Shown here piece by piece: positions 61,370-64,000 of a stretch of DNA of 64,000 nt (its first letter is position 1; every line of letters starts with the position of its first letter). The position numbers and the translations under genes are program-made. The stretch comes from Humisphaera borealis (GTDB taxonomy: Bacteria; Planctomycetota; Phycisphaerae; Tepidisphaerales; Tepidisphaeraceae), in assembly GCF_015169395.1 (NCBI RefSeq), contig NZ_CP063458.1, positions 3,534,001 to 3,598,000 on the forward strand, in the 5' to 3' direction. Below the pieces are notes generated by a model. The model saw only the letters and a list, made by a program, of their open reading frames with translations. It was not told the origin of the DNA and searched no databases.

Positions 61370-64000
61370 ATGAGTGCAAGCCAGAAACCAGTCGTCCTGA
61401 CCATGGGTGGTGGGTCGCTCAAGCTGGCGGTCGCCGCCGCTTTGACGGTGGCGTCGCTGACGACCGGCGTGCTGGGCCAGGCCCGCACGCCCGCCGCGCC
61501 GCCGGCGGTGGGTGCCCCGGCCACGCCCGCCGGTGCCCAGGGACTCGATGCCCTCAGCGAAGAAACGGTCATGAACGAACTGGCCGGGCGGGGCATCAAC
61601 TCGCTGCTCACCCGGCTGTTCGATGAAAAGAAAGTTCCGCAGGCCGACCGCGATGCCTTCAAGGCGCTCCAGGCGCTGCGCGAACTCGGCGCCGCCCCGG
61701 CGATGGGCAACGCCCGCCGAATCTACCTGCTGCGCCAAAGCGTAGACGGGCTCGACAAGCTGGTGCCGAAACTCAACGACCTCAACGTCCTGAACAACTA
61801 CGCGGCGACGCTGATCGCCAAGGGCATTGAGCCCGACGTCGATACGCTCGACTACTGGGGCGACAACTCGTCCACCCAGGCCCGCATCCGCCCGGCCGCC
61901 CGTGTCGCCGTGCAGATGCTGAAGAAGGTCAGCGAGACGGCGTTTGCCCAGGCCAAGGCACTGGAAAACCAGATCAAGAGCCCGAACGATCCGAAGATCG
62001 ACCTCTGGGAAAAGCTCGAAGCCCAGGCCAACCAGGCGAAGTACGTCGGCGCGCTCTCGGCTTACTACGAAGTGGTGTCGATCGACGCCTCGGGCAACAA
62101 CAAGGCCGCGTGGGACGAGCGCAAGAAGATCGCCGACGAAGCGATCAAGTTCCTGACGGACTTCGACACGCCCGACAGTGGCGTCGGGCCGATGGTGAAG
62201 ATGCGCATCGCCAAGCTGCAGATGGGCAAGGGGGATTACGACGCGGCGCTGAAGAACTTTCAGTTGATCATCGACAAGAAGATGATCGCCGACAAAAAGA
62301 CCGTCGACATGGCGCCGGCACCGAGCGAGTTCCAGCAGAATGACGCAAGGTATTTCTCGGCAGTCGCACGGGTGCTGGCCAAGAAGCCGGCCGACGCCGA
62401 GAAAGCCGCGAACGATCTGGAGGCATGGCAGAAGTCCACGCTAATTCCCAGCATCGATGGCGGCGCTCGCGAAGGTGCCCAGAAAATGGTGGGCGCGCAG
62501 ATGACGATGCTGCGGTACCGCATCGCGTCGGCCAAGGCCGAGGCCGCCCCCGCCGGGCCGGCGCGCGACAAGCTCAATCAGGCCGCCGACACGATCCTGA
62601 CCAAGCTCGGCGACGACTTCCCGCAGTTCCAGACACTGATCACCGAACTGCTCGTCACCCGCCTGCCCGAAAACGCCGACCTGAAGGCACAGGGCGCTCC
62701 GGTGCTGCAGGCGCTGATCACCCGCGGCGACGGCGAGCGCAACAAGCCCGAGGGCACGCCTTACGACAAGAAGGTGCTGCTTCGCGGCTTGGAAGCCGCC
62801 CGCGTGATGGCCGACAAGAAGCCCGGCCCCGGCGGCGCAAACCCCGAGGCGATCGAAACCGCCAAGCTGCTGATCCCGCTGTTCCAGCAGAAGGAAGGCC
62901 AGGCGGTTGAGGCGGCCAACGGCTTCCTCGACTACGGCACCGACAAGCTCTACGCGGGCAAGCCCAATGCCGCGGCGGCGGTCGATCAGGCGGCGTATAT
63001 CGCCTTCACCCAGTACCAGAAGGCACCGCAGGACCCGGCTGTCCGCAAGCTGTACGAGCGGGCCCTGGATGTCGCCGCCAACCCGCCCTTCAACCGCAAG
63101 GAAGCCTTCTACCCCTACGCCAACTGGCTGCGCGTCATGGGCAGCCCGGACAAGGCGATCTCGTTCTATCGCAAGATTCCCAAGGGGGACAAGCTGGAGT
63201 TCAACGCGCGGTACTACGAGATGGTCTGCACCAAGATGCTGCTTGACCAGACCAAGGACGCCGCCCTGCGCAGCCAGCGGATGCGGGACCTATCGACGAT
63301 GATCAACCAGATCATCCCGCTGGCGCAGGCCGCGATCACCAGTGCCGCCAGTCCGGAACTCGCCGCGACCTTCAAATTCCGCATGATGTACGCCACGTCC
63401 GAAGGTGCCGAGCTGGCGCTGCAGCAGAAGCAGCCGAAGCAGGCGATCGCGCTGCTGCAGGGTTTCGAAGAGAAGATCAAAGGCGTCGCCAACGAAGAGG
63501 CGCTGAAGAACAAGGCGATGTTCATTCGGGCCAACGCCCTGATCAACGACGGCCAGATCGACCAGGCCATCGCGCAGGTGCAGCAGCTGGCCGGCCGGCC
63601 GGAGACGGCCGAGTTCGCGATCGGCATGGTGGGCGAAATCCTCACGCGCCTGACCGCCAGTTTCGACACCGCCAAAGGCGCCGGCGACAAAGACCAGATG
63701 GCCAAGGACGCCGCCAACAAGGCCAAGCTCACCGGCTTCCTGGTCCCCTGGGCGGCGAATCACAAAGATCCCAAGATCAAAGCCAAGGTCCCCGAGTTCA
63801 CGCTGTACGACGCCAACACCAAGCGCGAGGCCGGCCAGCTCCTGCCCGACGGGCCGGAAAAGAACAAGGTGAACGACGAAGCCCTCGCCGTCTACAAAAA
63901 GCTCAAGGAGCTGCCGGCGATGAAGGACAACTCGTCGGTCGACTTCGGCATCGCGACCTGCGAATACGAAAAGAAGAACTACGAAGGCGCATCGAGCGCA
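61370..64000 (+). CDS. Large secreted protein with helical (TPR-like) repeats (partial, 3' end outside window)
   Basis: 877 codons are open from an ATG at 61370 to the right edge; GAAGG (61356-61360) is its ribosome site. The N-terminus has a long signal (SLKLAVAAALTVASLTTGVLGQA). The mature part is helical and Ala/Lys/Asp-rich, with TPR-like pairs (KYVGALSAYYEVVSIDASGNN; YDAALKNFQLIIDKKM; KQAIALLQGFEEKI; QIDQAIAQVQQLAGRPE). The sequence is GC-rich with typical codon use. No catalytic motif is seen. It may be a cell-surface scaffold or tracking protein; the C-terminus is missing. Confidence 0.8.
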   Translation, partial: MSASQKPVVLTMGGGSLKLAVAAALTVASLTTGVLGQARTPAAPPAVGAPATPAGAQGLDALSEETVMNELAGRGINSLLTRLFDEKKVPQADRDAFKALQALRELGAAPAMGNARRIYLLRQSVDGLDKLVPKLNDLNVLNNYAATLIAKGIEPDVDTLDYWGDNSSTQARIRPAARVAVQMLKKVSETAFAQAKALENQIKSPNDPKIDLWEKLEAQANQAKYVGALSAYYEVVSIDASGNNKAAWDERKKIADEAIKFLTDFDTPDSGVGPMVKMRIAKLQMGKGDYDAALKNFQLIIDKKMIADKKTVDMAPAPSEFQQNDARYFSAVARVLAKKPADAEKAANDLEAWQKSTLIPSIDGGAREGAQKMVGAQMTMLRYRIASAKAEAAPAGPARDKLNQAADTILTKLGDDFPQFQTLITELLVTRLPENADLKAQGAPVLQALITRGDGERNKPEGTPYDKKVLLRGLEAARVMADKKPGPGGANPEAIETAKLLIPLFQQKEGQAVEAANGFLDYGTDKLYAGKPNAAAAVDQAAYIAFTQYQKAPQDPAVRKLYERALDVAANPPFNRKEAFYPYANWLRVMGSPDKAISFYRKIPKGDKLEFNARYYEMVCTKMLLDQTKDAALRSQRMRDLSTMINQIIPLAQAAITSAASPELAATFKFRMMYATSEGAELALQQKQPKQAIALLQGFEEKIKGVANEEALKNKAMFIRANALINDGQIDQAIAQVQQLAGRPETAEFAIGMVGEILTRLTASFDTAKGAGDKDQMAKDAANKAKLTGFLVPWAANHKDPKIKAKVPEFTLYDANTKREAGQLLPDGPEKNKVNDEALAVYKKLKELPAMKDNSSVDFGIATCEYEKKNYEGASSA

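Overview
The window is GC-rich, gene-dense bacterial chromosome. It is most likely from the Planctomycetota, probably class Phycisphaerae (Tepidisphaeraceae/Humisphaera-like); this placement is inferred. The supporting signs are a C-terminal zinc ribbon of the CxxCGYDLRAT...CPECG type (3717-4361), a DUF1549/DUF1553 plus DUF1501 gene pair (28140-32479), futalosine-route menaquinone synthesis (mqnC), an LPS-type outer membrane (lpxK, RND pump, BamE-like lipoprotein) and GatA-dependent tRNA amidation. I see no phage, integron, CRISPR array, rRNA, tRNA or transposase gene.

Layout. 1-4.4 kb: a truncated lysophospholipid acyltransferase, a DctA-type symporter, mqnC and a zinc-ribbon membrane protein. 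4.4-9.2 kb: a secreted NHL-repeat protein, tatA-tatC, pyrophosphatase and a metallophosphoesterase. 9.2-12.4 kb: a glutamine amidotransferase (trpG/pabA), an M50 protease, an HMA metal-binding protein and a ThuA-like protein. 12.5-18.0 kb: three type IV pilus/type II secretion ATPases on the minus strand (pilB-like, pilT, pilB-like), the most downstream with an apparent frameshift in its Pro/Gly-rich N-terminus. 18.4-25 kb: a hypothetical protein, lpxK, an MFS permease, a uronate-isomerase-like amidohydrolase and an ABC-exporter-like membrane protein, all on the minus strand. 25-28 kb: gatA, a winged-helix regulator, a BrnT-type toxin with its antitoxin, and a CsbD-like protein. 28-32.5 kb: the planctomycete DUF1549/1553 and DUF1501 pair. 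32.6-36 kb: O-antigen-ligase-like and WecA/MraY-like genes with overlapping stop and start codons, a surface-polysaccharide module. 36-48 kb: secreted proteins, rpsD, a Gfo/Idh/MocA oxidoreductase, cstA and an RND pump. 48-64 kb: a histone-H1-like Ala/Lys/Pro-rich protein, a GH113-like hydrolase, aspS, a second Gfo/Idh/MocA protein, prfA, a coiled-coil protein, a four-gene minus-strand cluster carrying L-xylulose-reductase-like and xylitol/sorbitol-dehydrogenase-like enzymes, and a truncated large secreted protein.

How parts fit. TatA/TatC would export twin-arginine proteins, and the DUF1501 protein carries a matching SRRDLL signal. The sugar genes (uronate isomerase-like, xylulose reductase, xylitol dehydrogenase, two Gfo/Idh/MocA proteins, GH113-like hydrolase) suggest use of plant-type polysaccharides and pentoses/uronates.

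The most striking unexplained feature is intergenic. At least 17 gaps hold long imperfect or perfect inverted repeats with arms of about 10-69 bp. They fall into several sequence families, some recurring in the window, and they lie between convergent, tandem and divergent genes alike. Two of them supply the stop codon of the neighbouring gene, one fills a convergent gap almost exactly, and a separate 15-bp hairpin encloses a start codon. They look like several families of small, non-coding, probably mobile palindromic elements that may act as 3' hairpins or terminators.
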